NCBI RefSeq assembly: GCF_004369205.1
Contig: NZ_QFGA01000002.1
Coordinates: 496,001-560,000, forward strand
Direction of reading: 5' to 3'
From: Pelotomaculum schinkii
Lineage (GTDB): Bacteria; Bacillota; Desulfotomaculia; Desulfotomaculales; Pelotomaculaceae
DNA length: 64,000 nt
In this document: piece after piece, positions 32,566 through 40,371 of the stretch
Layout: every line of letters begins with the position of its first letter
Position numbering within the stretch: the first letter of the stretch is position 1
Program-made: the position numbers and the translations under genes
The notes under the pieces: model-generated
What the model saw: only the letters and a program-made list of their open reading frames with translations
The model's database searches: none
Told to the model about the DNA's origin: nothing

Positions 32566-34623
32566 ATGGAAGCTGAAAGTTCTATAAGTCTGCATAATTG
32601 TTTTAATGAATTAATGAAAAAGACAGATATGGTTATTGATGATCTAACATTGCCCAAGCTCTACAAAATAGAATATGAATGGGAAAAGTTTATTCATGGC
32701 AAACCAATAAATAAAGATATAGTTCCCAAGCTAATTTATGAATCCTGGCAGAGAAGTGTGGAATATGGGGTTAATCCTAACCTAAACAACAGAAAAATTT
32801 TATCTCCAGAAGAGATAAAAAAACAAATATCAGATAGTAAGGGCATGATCGATAGATTTGGCAATATTGTTTTGGCCTTACAAAGAATGGCCAGAAAAAA
32901 AGGTTTGAATATACAACTTTTCGATAACCAAGCCAGGAATGTCCAAGTGCTTGCTTCAAGTTATTTGCATCAAGGGTTAGAACTTCGGGATATGTTTCCC
33001 GTTCCAGCCAGCTCATCTGAGATGGATATTGGAACTACTGCAATTAGTATAGCTTTACGTGAAAATAAATCTGTGCAGGTGCTAGGACCTGAACATTTCA
33101 ATAAATATCTTCATGATACTTATTGTTCGGCAGCTCCTGTCCATAACAGCAGTGGAAAGGTAATCGGCGCTTTAAATATTGCCAGTTACAGTTATAAACA
33201 AAACAAAATAGATACTTTAGTCTTGGTAACATTTTTAGCAAGAATACTTGACAATGTATCTTTTACCATGGATACCCTGGATAAATTGGGTATCTATGAC
33301 TTAGCTATAAGTAAAACCTTTGAGTATTTACCTCAAGGTGCTGTTTATATTAATGATAAAAACTCAATTAACCGTTATAATGATAAAATAATTGATATGT
33401 TGAACATTAACGAACAAGATATCGTACCGGAACTTTTAAAATATGTTTCCACGCTGCTACAATATGACAATAATGATTGTGTAGAAAAAAAAGAAATTAT
33501 TTTAGATATTAAAGGCAAAAGAAAATCATTTTTGATGTCTACTAGAAAAATATTTAATAAAAAGTATGAAGATAAAGTAATATTACTGGAAAATATAGAT
33601 CAAAATTTACCAGGCAATAGGGCTAGTTATACATTTGATGATATTGTTGGTAGCAATGAAAAATTCGACGAAATGAAAATGATAGCGCAAAAAGTTGCTA
33701 AATCCCATGGTTCAGTTTTAATATTTGGGGAGAGTGGAACGGGTAAAGAATTATTTGCTCAGGCTATTCATAATGCCAGTCCAAGAAAGGGTAAACCCTT
33801 TGTTGCAATAAATTGTGGAGCTATACCTCACGATTTAGCCGAGAGTGAATTGTTTGGTTATGAACCGGGCGCATTCACAGGAGCTTCAGCAAATGGGAAA
33901 CCGGGTAAAATAGAAATAGCTTTCGGAGGCACCCTGTTTCTGGATGAAATTGAAAGTATGCCTTTAAATACCCAAATAAAATTATTACGGGCTCTTTCAA
34001 CAAGTAAAATCTGTAGGGTTGGTGGAATAAAAGATATACCCATCGATATTAGGGTTATCTCAGCAACAAAAAATGATTTGCTAAAAGAGGCTGATAAAGG
34101 AAATTTTCGTGAGGATTTGTATTATAGAATTGGTACAATCACACTAAATCTACCATCTTTGCGTGAAAGAAAAGATGATATACCTGTATTAGCAAAATAC
34201 TTTATTGATATTTATTCTAAAGAATATGGCTTAAAAAAACTTCAAGTGGAAGATGACTTCTTTACAGCATTATCATGCTATCACTGGCGAGGTAATATCC
34301 GTGAACTAAGAAATGTAATTGAAAGATCAATTATTTTGTTGGATGATGGACAGAAATTGTCTCTAAACCAATTGCCGGAAAAAATAGTTAAAGCCTATAG
34401 CTATAAAGATTTAAAGGACAAATTAAGATCAATTAAAGATAAGAAAAGCAACAACTTAATGAAGCTAGGTGAGGAAATAATCATTGAAACAGTATTAAAC
34501 GAGGAAAATGGTAATCTCAGCAGAGCTGCCAATCGCTTAGGTATTAGTAGACCAACTTTGTGTAATAAAATTAATAGCAATGAAAAACTCAAAAACACGG
34601 TTTTAAAATTTAGATTAGAATAA
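32566..34623 (+). CDS. sigma54-dependent transcriptional activator, AcoR-like
   Basis: A 685-residue activator. Residues 1-240 hold a GAF-type sensor region (IVLALQRMARKKGLNIQLFD; SSEMDIGTTAISIALRENKSVQV), and about 245-350 a PAS-like segment (PQGAVYINDKNSINRYNDKI). The AAA+ domain follows, with Walker A GESGTGKE (Lys394), the sigma54-contacting loop GAFTGA at 435-440, and Walker B GGTLFLDEIESM. The C-terminal Fis-type helix-turn-helix is LSRAANRLGISRPTLCNKIN. Such proteins melt sigma54 promoters in response to a small molecule. Canonical sigma54 promoters lie on both sides, before the Mo oxidoreductase and before the alcohol dehydrogenase. The gene is markedly more AT-rich than the rest of the window. 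Confidence 0.92.
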   Translation: MEAESSISLHNCFNELMKKTDMVIDDLTLPKLYKIEYEWEKFIHGKPINKDIVPKLIYESWQRSVEYGVNPNLNNRKILSPEEIKKQISDSKGMIDRFGNIVLALQRMARKKGLNIQLFDNQARNVQVLASSYLHQGLELRDMFPVPASSSEMDIGTTAISIALRENKSVQVLGPEHFNKYLHDTYCSAAPVHNSSGKVIGALNIASYSYKQNKIDTLVLVTFLARILDNVSFTMDTLDKLGIYDLAISKTFEYLPQGAVYINDKNSINRYNDKIIDMLNINEQDIVPELLKYVSTLLQYDNNDCVEKKEIILDIKGKRKSFLMSTRKIFNKKYEDKVILLENIDQNLPGNRASYTFDDIVGSNEKFDEMKMIAQKVAKSHGSVLIFGESGTGKELFAQAIHNASPRKGKPFVAINCGAIPHDLAESELFGYEPGAFTGASANGKPGKIEIAFGGTLFLDEIESMPLNTQIKLLRALSTSKICRVGGIKDIPIDIRVISATKNDLLKEADKGNFREDLYYRIGTITLNLPSLRERKDDIPVLAKYFIDIYSKEYGLKKLQVEDDFFTALSCYHWRGNIRELRNVIERSIILLDDGQKLSLNQLPEKIVKAYSYKDLKDKLRSIKDKKSNNLMKLGEEIIIETVLNEENGNLSRAANRLGISRPTLCNKINSNEKLKNTVLKFRLE

Positions 34624-34781
34624 GAATAGAAAAAGATCTAAAGGATTACTCTGGTTAATCATCCAGGTCTCTTTTGCACTATGCAAGATAGACATACAAA
34701 TTAACGGATGTTTTCTGGATTAGATACTGTTACCAATTTTAAATCTTTTTTCTTTTATAAGTATTATTTGTAATAGTTAAG

Positions 34782-34819
34782 CACTTACTATTCTAACGGA
34801 AGAAGGTAAGTGTTTTTTT
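34782..34819 (+). terminator. rho-independent terminator after the sigma54 activator
   Basis: CACTTAC (34782-34788) pairs with GTAAGTG (34806-34812), followed by seven T. It lies about 160 bases after the activator stop. Confidence 0.6.
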
Positions 34820-35302
34820 CTTTTAACAAATTGAATAAAAAAAAGCTTATAAATATCACACATAAATTTATAGGAAGATAGCAAATTAATTTTATATACT
34901 CGAAATTGCAAAGATTTTTTATACTTGCAATGGTCGATATGAGCTAAAAATTATAATCTTGTCATGGTAATAATAGTAAAATCTGATTGTATCATCCTTT
35001 GTAGATTGACCATATCATCCTTTTTATGGTAATAAACTGACTTTTATTTTATTTTTCCGATAAATTTAATTTCATCTATCACCAATTCTTTCATCGGCTG
35101 ATTTCAGAAAATCATATTTTTCTAGGGAGATGTCAGCCAAGGTAGTAAAAAATTAATGATGCATTAAAATTAGTAAAGAAGTTTAACACATAAGATTGGC
35201 AAGACAAAAAAGAAACCGTTCATTTTTAAAAAGTCGAGCTTCCCTTTGTTAAAATTTTGAAAACTTGTTATTATATTAGGCTATTGAATATGGAATTACT
35301 GT

Positions 35303-35318
35303 TGGCATGTATCTTGCT
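35303..35318 (+). promoter_or_regulatory. sigma54 (-24/-12) promoter of the alcohol dehydrogenase
   Basis: TGGCATGTATCTTGCT: GG and GC are separated by ten bases, an almost exact match to TGGCAC-N5-TTGCW. It is about 70-80 bases upstream of the dehydrogenase start, in the right orientation, and shares TGGCAT...TTGC with the promoter at 32016-32030. Confidence 0.8.
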
Positions 35319-35384
35319 TTTATATGCTGGTGGAGGTGACAAGGCAAGGTTATCCAGTAAAAAAATATTGTCAAAAAATAATGA

Positions 35385-36551
35385 ATGGGGGCTATGTTTA
35401 TGTTAATGCAACAACGTATGTTTAATCTTCCACCGGTTATCCATTTTGGTCCGGGAGTCTCAAAAAACGTTGGGAAAATCGCGCTCGAATACGGAGCAAA
35501 GAAAGTTTTCTTTATTTACGACAAGGCGCTCGGGGAAATGCCCAAGGGTATTGCGAAAATTCTAAAAGATGATGGCCTCGATGTTTTAGAATTTAACGAA
35601 ATTGTCCCGAATCCTCCGGAAGAAATGATGGAAGAGGCAGCTAAAATTGGCCGGGACGCTAATGTTGATCTAGTCCTTGCTGTTGGCGGGGGCAGTACAA
35701 TTGACACGGCAAAAGGGGTCAAGGTTTTATTGACAAACCCGGCGCCACTCTATCAGTACTTCGGCATGGGTACCGTCAAGAACCCCACGCCGCCATTAAT
35801 TGCCATTCCGACTACATCGGGGACCGGCAGCGAAGTAACAAGCATGACAATTATCACTTCACCAAAGAATTCAAGAAAATATGCAGTTGGCGGGCGACAT
35901 GTTCCCTGCGAAGCTGCTATTGCTGATCCGGAGCTGCTCATACCTTTGCCCGCTCCCGTGACTGCTTCAACTGGTATGGATGCCTTAACACATGCTATTG
36001 AGGCCTATACCTGTAAATTAGCCACTCCTATTTCAGATATTTTTGCTATAAAGGCAATCGAGCTGATTTCTAACAGCCTTGTTAAAGCAACTTATGATGG
36101 TGAAAACCTCGAAGCAAGATCCGATATGTTAATGGGAAGTCTAATGGCTGGTGTAGCGTTTGATAACGCAATGGTGGCATTAACACACTCAATTGCCCAT
36201 CCTTTAAGCGCCCGTTGCGGGTTGGGTCATGGTGCGGCCAACGCTGCTGTTCTGCCTTATGTCATGGAGTACAATGCCCCGGTGTGTCCTGAAAGAACTA
36301 TTGATGTCGGTGTTGCTATGGGACTTAATTTACAAGGGTTGTCCAGAGAGGAAGCCTGTAAAAAGGTTGTAGATGCAATTTTCGATCTGAATAAGACACT
36401 CAAGATCCCCACTTTGAAGGAAGCAGGGGTGCAGAAATCAGTATTCCAGGATATTGTTAACGATGCTATGACCTATGAACCCCCAACACAATTTAATCCA
36501 AGAAAAGTAACTGCAGCAGATGTTCTCGCAATACTTGAAAAAGCTTATTAA
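35385..36551 (+). CDS. iron-containing alcohol dehydrogenase
   Basis: A 388-residue group III (iron) alcohol dehydrogenase. NAD-binding GGGSTIDTAKG (about residues 103-113); IPTTSGTGSEVT; metal-binding region DALTHAIEAY, then LTHSIAHPLSARCGLGHGAANA with the conserved His ligands. Family members reversibly reduce aldehydes such as acetaldehyde, propanal or 3-hydroxypropanal with NAD(P)H. Several ATGs are crowded at the start (codons 1, 4, 6, 8); no ribosome binding site decides between them. A sigma54 promoter lies just upstream. In this island it is the likely reductive exit for aldehyde made by the glycyl radical enzymes. Confidence 0.92.
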   Translation: MGAMFMLMQQRMFNLPPVIHFGPGVSKNVGKIALEYGAKKVFFIYDKALGEMPKGIAKILKDDGLDVLEFNEIVPNPPEEMMEEAAKIGRDANVDLVLAVGGGSTIDTAKGVKVLLTNPAPLYQYFGMGTVKNPTPPLIAIPTTSGTGSEVTSMTIITSPKNSRKYAVGGRHVPCEAAIADPELLIPLPAPVTASTGMDALTHAIEAYTCKLATPISDIFAIKAIELISNSLVKATYDGENLEARSDMLMGSLMAGVAFDNAMVALTHSIAHPLSARCGLGHGAANAAVLPYVMEYNAPVCPERTIDVGVAMGLNLQGLSREEACKKVVDAIFDLNKTLKIPTLKEAGVQKSVFQDIVNDAMTYEPPTQFNPRKVTAADVLAILEKAY

Positions 36552-36916
36552 GCCTGGTACTCCCAGGGCGGTATTTTAGCGGTAATCCGGGTGACTGCAT
36601 AAGAATTTCTTATTCAAGTTAATAGCAGCAATGAGTACCGTGTGGTGCAGGTTGTGGACATTCTGACAGCTAGATGGTATGCTCTCATCCTGCACCTCTA
36701 CTCGGTTGTACCCTTTTATACTGCTATAGGCAAACTGGATAGCGTACGTTGTTCTTTTTTAGTGGAGCACCAAAGTTCAATGTTTTAAGAAGGAAGTGCG
36801 GTTGTGAAGGGTGTTGATAATATAATTATTTGAATATTCAAATTCTTTATTCTTGCAACCAATGCCTCGATCAACAAAATTTACCTTTTAATTATTTCGA
36901 TTAGGAGTGTAATGCT
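36552..36916. other. intergenic region, no gene or promoter recognised
   Basis: 365 bases between the alcohol dehydrogenase and the tungsten oxidoreductase. I looked for a GG-N10-GC sigma54 signature and did not find one. No terminator with a T run was seen either, so read-through from the dehydrogenase is possible. TTAGGAGTG before 36917 is the ribosome binding site of the next gene. Confidence 0.4.
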
Positions 36917-38620
36917 ATGTCAAAATTTTTACGGGTAAAGACAGATACAAAATCAATTTTAACCGAAGTTGTTAATGAAGAATATGCAATGTATGGCGGT
37001 CGTGGCTTAATCGCTAAAATATTAAATGATGAGGTCAATCCAAAATGCAATGCATTAGGGCCCGAAAATAAATTTATTGTATGTGGCGGCCTGTTAAATG
37101 GAACAACGTTTCCCTGCAGCGGCAGGTTGTCGGTGGGCGGGAAAAGCCCGTTAACCGGCGGGATCAAAGAAGCTAACTCCGGGGGTACAGCCGGCCTGAT
37201 GTTGGCTAGATTGGGGATTAAGGCGATTATTATAGAGAATCAACCTCTAAACAATGAGTGGTCCATTTTGAAGATCGATAAAGATAAGGCAGAGCTTTTA
37301 CCGGCGGATCAATATGTCGGGATGAACACCTACGCTTTGAGCGCACAATTGCGCAATGATTTCGGTGAAAAAATTGGGATGATTTTGATCGGTACGGCGG
37401 GCGAAAGAGGGTACCGGATGGCTTCTGTACAGGTTACCGATATGGAAGGCCGTCCCTGCCGGTCAGCAGCACGTGGGGGCCTTGGAGCAGTTATGGGCTC
37501 AAAGGGAATCAAAGCTATAGTGCTCGATGCAGCGGGCCCTGCTCAGGTAGAATACACCGATAAGAAAAAATTTGCAGCCGCTACCCGGACTTATGTTAAA
37601 GCCGTTAAGGCAGATCCTGTAGGAGGACAACTGTTTCCTGCAATAGGCACTGCGGGGCTGGTGAATATGCTTAACGGTCTGGGTGCGATGCCGACGCTTA
37701 ATTTCAGCGACGGAAGATGGGATAAGGCGGAAAATATCTGTGGAGAAAAACTGGCAGAGATCCAAAAAAGCAGAGGGGGAAAAAATGGCCACAAATGTAT
37801 GCCTGGTTGCATAATCTCATGTTCAAATTTAATTAACGATGAAAACGGCGACTACGTGACAGGCAGCCTTGAATACGAAACAATCGCCCTGAATGGCTCC
37901 AATTTAGGGATTGATTCCCTGGATGCAATTGCTACGATTGACAGGCTTTGTGATGACTTGGGCGTAGATACCATAGAAACAGGCGGTATGCTTGGTGTAT
38001 GTATGGAGGCTGGAAAAATACAGTTTGGTGATGACAAGGGAGCCATTCAATTAATACAAGAAATGATGGATGATACGGAATTTGGAAAAATCCTCGGCAA
38101 TGGTGCGGAATACGCCGGCAATTACCTTGGGGTTAAACGGATTCCGGTAGCCAAAAGTCAAACAATGGCGGGTTATGATCCAAGAGGGCTAAAGGGAATA
38201 GGCGTTACCTATGCCACCTCGCCCATGGGCGCTGATCACACAGCAGGCAACCCGATCGGAAATCCCACGGTTGATCCATACAAAAAAGAGGGGCAGGTTG
38301 AAGTATCTGCCTTTTTGCAACCGTTTATGGCCACCTGCGACAGTCTGGGTCTTTGTATGCATATATATATGCCTTCCCAGGATCCTGCGAATTTAACGTT
38401 ACTTCTTGAACTGATGGGCGGAAGATTTGGTGGCGAATGGGATGCCGGTAAGCTATATCAGATCGGCAAACAGACGTTGGCCCTGGAGAAAGCATTCAAT
38501 AAAGGCGCCGGCTTCACGGCTAAGGATGACAAATTGCCGGATTTCATGTACAAAGAAGTTTTGCCGTCAACTGGTTGTAAATTTGATATTTCCCAGGAAG
38601 AGATGACACAGGCTGTATGA
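36917..38620 (+). CDS. aldehyde:ferredoxin oxidoreductase, tungsten type
   Basis: A 567-residue AOR family protein. The N-terminal domain has YGGRGLIAKIL and SGRLSVGGKSPLTGGIKEANSGG. The 4Fe-4S cluster ligands appear as Cys294, Cys298, Cys302 (KCMPGCIISCSN) and Cys480 (SLGLCMH). SLEYETIALNGSNLGI follows the cluster. AORs hold a tungsten bis-pyranopterin and oxidise aldehydes to acids while reducing ferredoxin. The protein is about 40 residues shorter than the 600-residue archaeal enzymes, but both halves are present. A MoaD-like protein at the far end of the island may serve its cofactor synthesis. It likely removes aldehyde oxidatively and yields low-potential electrons. Confidence 0.92.
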   Translation: MSKFLRVKTDTKSILTEVVNEEYAMYGGRGLIAKILNDEVNPKCNALGPENKFIVCGGLLNGTTFPCSGRLSVGGKSPLTGGIKEANSGGTAGLMLARLGIKAIIIENQPLNNEWSILKIDKDKAELLPADQYVGMNTYALSAQLRNDFGEKIGMILIGTAGERGYRMASVQVTDMEGRPCRSAARGGLGAVMGSKGIKAIVLDAAGPAQVEYTDKKKFAAATRTYVKAVKADPVGGQLFPAIGTAGLVNMLNGLGAMPTLNFSDGRWDKAENICGEKLAEIQKSRGGKNGHKCMPGCIISCSNLINDENGDYVTGSLEYETIALNGSNLGIDSLDAIATIDRLCDDLGVDTIETGGMLGVCMEAGKIQFGDDKGAIQLIQEMMDDTEFGKILGNGAEYAGNYLGVKRIPVAKSQTMAGYDPRGLKGIGVTYATSPMGADHTAGNPIGNPTVDPYKKEGQVEVSAFLQPFMATCDSLGLCMHIYMPSQDPANLTLLLELMGGRFGGEWDAGKLYQIGKQTLALEKAFNKGAGFTAKDDKLPDFMYKEVLPSTGCKFDISQEEMTQAV

Positions 38621-38712
38621 TTTTATCGTTCATGCCAGATTTAGGGCAAGACATACGATCAGCCTAAAACTATCTTCATCAAATTAATCTATAAAACTTC
38701 GATCGGGATTCG

Positions 38713-38754
38713 CCATTTACATTGCATCGTATCAAACCAATGCAATGTAAATGG
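38713..38754. terminator. perfect 15-bp inverted repeat between AOR and MFS genes
   Basis: CCATTTACATTGCAT (38713-38727) and its exact complement (38740-38754) with a 12-base loop. No T tract follows, so it may be an RNA-processing or attenuation hairpin, or an operator. Confidence 0.5.
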
Positions 38755-38887
38755 CCGGCAACCCATAATGGCTTCGACTAGAACAACGGCAGCGTTTGCT
38801 CAGGGCACTGCATGGCTTCATAAATGCAGAACTGGTATTTATGGCTGGGACTCCAAGTAATGTTGCAAAATAGAAAGGAGCAGGATC

Positions 38888-40066
38888 ATGGAAAACGAAA
38901 AAGGTAAAATCAAATTAGCCATATTAAGTTTTTCCATTTTGTTGATGGGCATCATCGGTATTGCCGGCGGACTTAGTGTTATTGGTAAACATTTTAGCAA
39001 TTTGCCTCAGACATCTATCCAGTTGCTCATATCGCTCCCATGTATTCTGATTATTGTTTTTAGCTTTTTAGCAGGCAAGCTTCAAGAATATGTGTCAAAA
39101 AAGACGCTTGTTATAATTGGTATCCTTTGCTTCATCGTAGGTGGTACACTTCCTGCATTCATATCATCATTCACAGTAATACTGGTACTTAGAGCAATCC
39201 TCGGAGTCGGCATCGGAATTACGCAGCCGTTATCTTCGGCTCTTGTAGTAGAATACTTCGAGGGCGACGAATGTTCAAAGGTTATGGGGCAGCAAACTGC
39301 GGCCCAAATGCTGGGCTGCGCTGTAATGGTTCTTTTAGGTGGCTATCTTGCTGTAATAGGTTGGCAGACTATCTTTTATTTGCACCTTATCGGTATAATC
39401 TCACTAATTATAGTTCTGATATGTTTGCCGCATGACAAGCCAGCCCGAAATGCAGCAGCGGAGGGTGCACCGGCCGGTAAGGTTAATCTTTCCGGAGTGT
39501 ACGGCTGGGTAATCACGATGTTCTTATTCTTTATATCCGGTCAAATATTTTCCGTATTTATTTCCTTCCTTGTAGAAAGTCAAAAGCTGGGAACTCCCGC
39601 ACAGGCCGGACAAACACTCATGTTCTTTGCTTTAGGCGGATTTTTAATGGGTCTGGTTTTCGGAAAGGTAGCGACCTCAGCGAAAAATTTCACACTTTCA
39701 ATTGGTCTTTTCCTGCTCGGTATATCGTACCTGATGATGGCTTATGCACCAAACATTGCTGTGGTATATGCCGGCAGTTTAGTTTGTGGTTTTGCCTTCT
39801 CCATCGTTATGCCCTGCGTTATCGTTGGGGCATCGCAATCAGTTGATGCATTTTCTGCACCTATGGCTATTTCAGTTGTACTATGCGCCCAGAACCTTGC
39901 ACAGTTCGTGAGCCCTTATATCGCGACGCCTATTGCAGCAGCGATGGGTGGAGACGTCAATAAATCAGCTTATCTATTTGCCGCAGCCCTGGGCATTGTC
40001 ATGGCTGTCTGGGCAGTATTCTGGGGTATTGCAAAAGATAGAAAGCAGCAGCATTTAGCTGCTTAG
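38888..40066 (+). CDS. MFS transporter
   Basis: A 392-residue major facilitator with about 12 hydrophobic segments. The loop after helix 2 reads GKLQEYVSKKTLVIIG (a variant of the family A motif), and the central cytoplasmic loop is at about residues 190-205 (HDKPARNAAAEGAPAGKV). It resembles the CynX/NimT-like branch only loosely; the substrate is unknown. Lying directly ahead of the first glycyl radical enzyme gene, it probably brings in the substrate. AGAAAGGAGC precedes the ATG. A 75-base segment of it (39691-39765) recurs with two changes at 47825-47899, a relic of a second copy. Confidence 0.85.
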   Translation: MENEKGKIKLAILSFSILLMGIIGIAGGLSVIGKHFSNLPQTSIQLLISLPCILIIVFSFLAGKLQEYVSKKTLVIIGILCFIVGGTLPAFISSFTVILVLRAILGVGIGITQPLSSALVVEYFEGDECSKVMGQQTAAQMLGCAVMVLLGGYLAVIGWQTIFYLHLIGIISLIIVLICLPHDKPARNAAAEGAPAGKVNLSGVYGWVITMFLFFISGQIFSVFISFLVESQKLGTPAQAGQTLMFFALGGFLMGLVFGKVATSAKNFTLSIGLFLLGISYLMMAYAPNIAVVYAGSLVCGFAFSIVMPCVIVGASQSVDAFSAPMAISVVLCAQNLAQFVSPYIATPIAAAMGGDVNKSAYLFAAALGIVMAVWAVFWGIAKDRKQQHLAA

Positions 40067-40371
40067 CCTGTATTTAAAAACTGTCTAAAAAAACGAATTT
40101 TATATATTCTCTTGGTTAAATAAGATTATTTGGCATAGAGGGAAGTAAGATTGTTTTTTAGCAAAACAATTCGGAACCAATAACATAACGGGATATTGCG
40201 GAACAATTAAATTTTTAGATTCTTAAGCTACCCTTGTATAGAGATTTTTACTATGTTTTCCTGGTTAATGGAGACCCGGCAAAGAATAACATAGGTACCC
40301 TCTATGTCAAGGGTAGCTTGTTTTACCAAGGAACTGCACAAATTTAACTAATTCTTAGGGAGGGAAAAATA
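40067..40371. other. intergenic leader of the first glycyl radical enzyme gene
   Basis: 305 bases. The first 150 are AT-rich without recognisable signals. The second half is dominated by the nested inverted repeat at 40225-40319. AGGGAGGGA at about 40357-40365 is a strong ribosome binding site for the ATG at 40372. Confidence 0.5.
40225..40319 (+). promoter_or_regulatory. large nested hairpin in the leader of the first glycyl radical enzyme
   Basis: Outer arms AAGCTACCCTTG-TATAGAG (40225-40243) and CTCTATG-TCAAGGGTAGCTT (40300-40319) pair over 19-20 bases with one small bulge. Inside, CTATGTT (40251-40257) pairs with AACATAG (40288-40294), leaving a loop of about 30 bases rich in GG/CC. The ATG follows 53 bases later. 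This could be a leader RNA that senses a ligand, an mRNA-stabilising structure for a highly expressed enzyme, or a small transposon-derived insert. Confidence 0.5.

Larger units (their letters stand above)
34624..35384. other. long AT-rich intergenic region upstream of the alcohol dehydrogenase
   Basis: About 760 bases without a gene. Contents I can support are a terminator (34782-34819), a small inverted repeat ATTGCAA (34905-34911) / TTGCAAT (34925-34931), two copies of TATCATCCTTT about 26 bases apart (near 34990 and 35016), and the sigma54 promoter at 35303-35318. The repeats may serve activator binding or simply be AT-rich noise. Confidence 0.4.

Noticed and set aside
36552-36916. Separate sigma54 promoter for the tungsten oxidoreductase
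   Set aside because: Several GG dinucleotides occur but none has GC after ten bases.
40120-40160. Sigma54 promoter TGGCATAGAGGGAAGT upstream of the first glycyl radical enzyme
   Set aside because: The -24 part fits, but the bases ten positions after GG are AG instead of GC, so the -12 element is missing.
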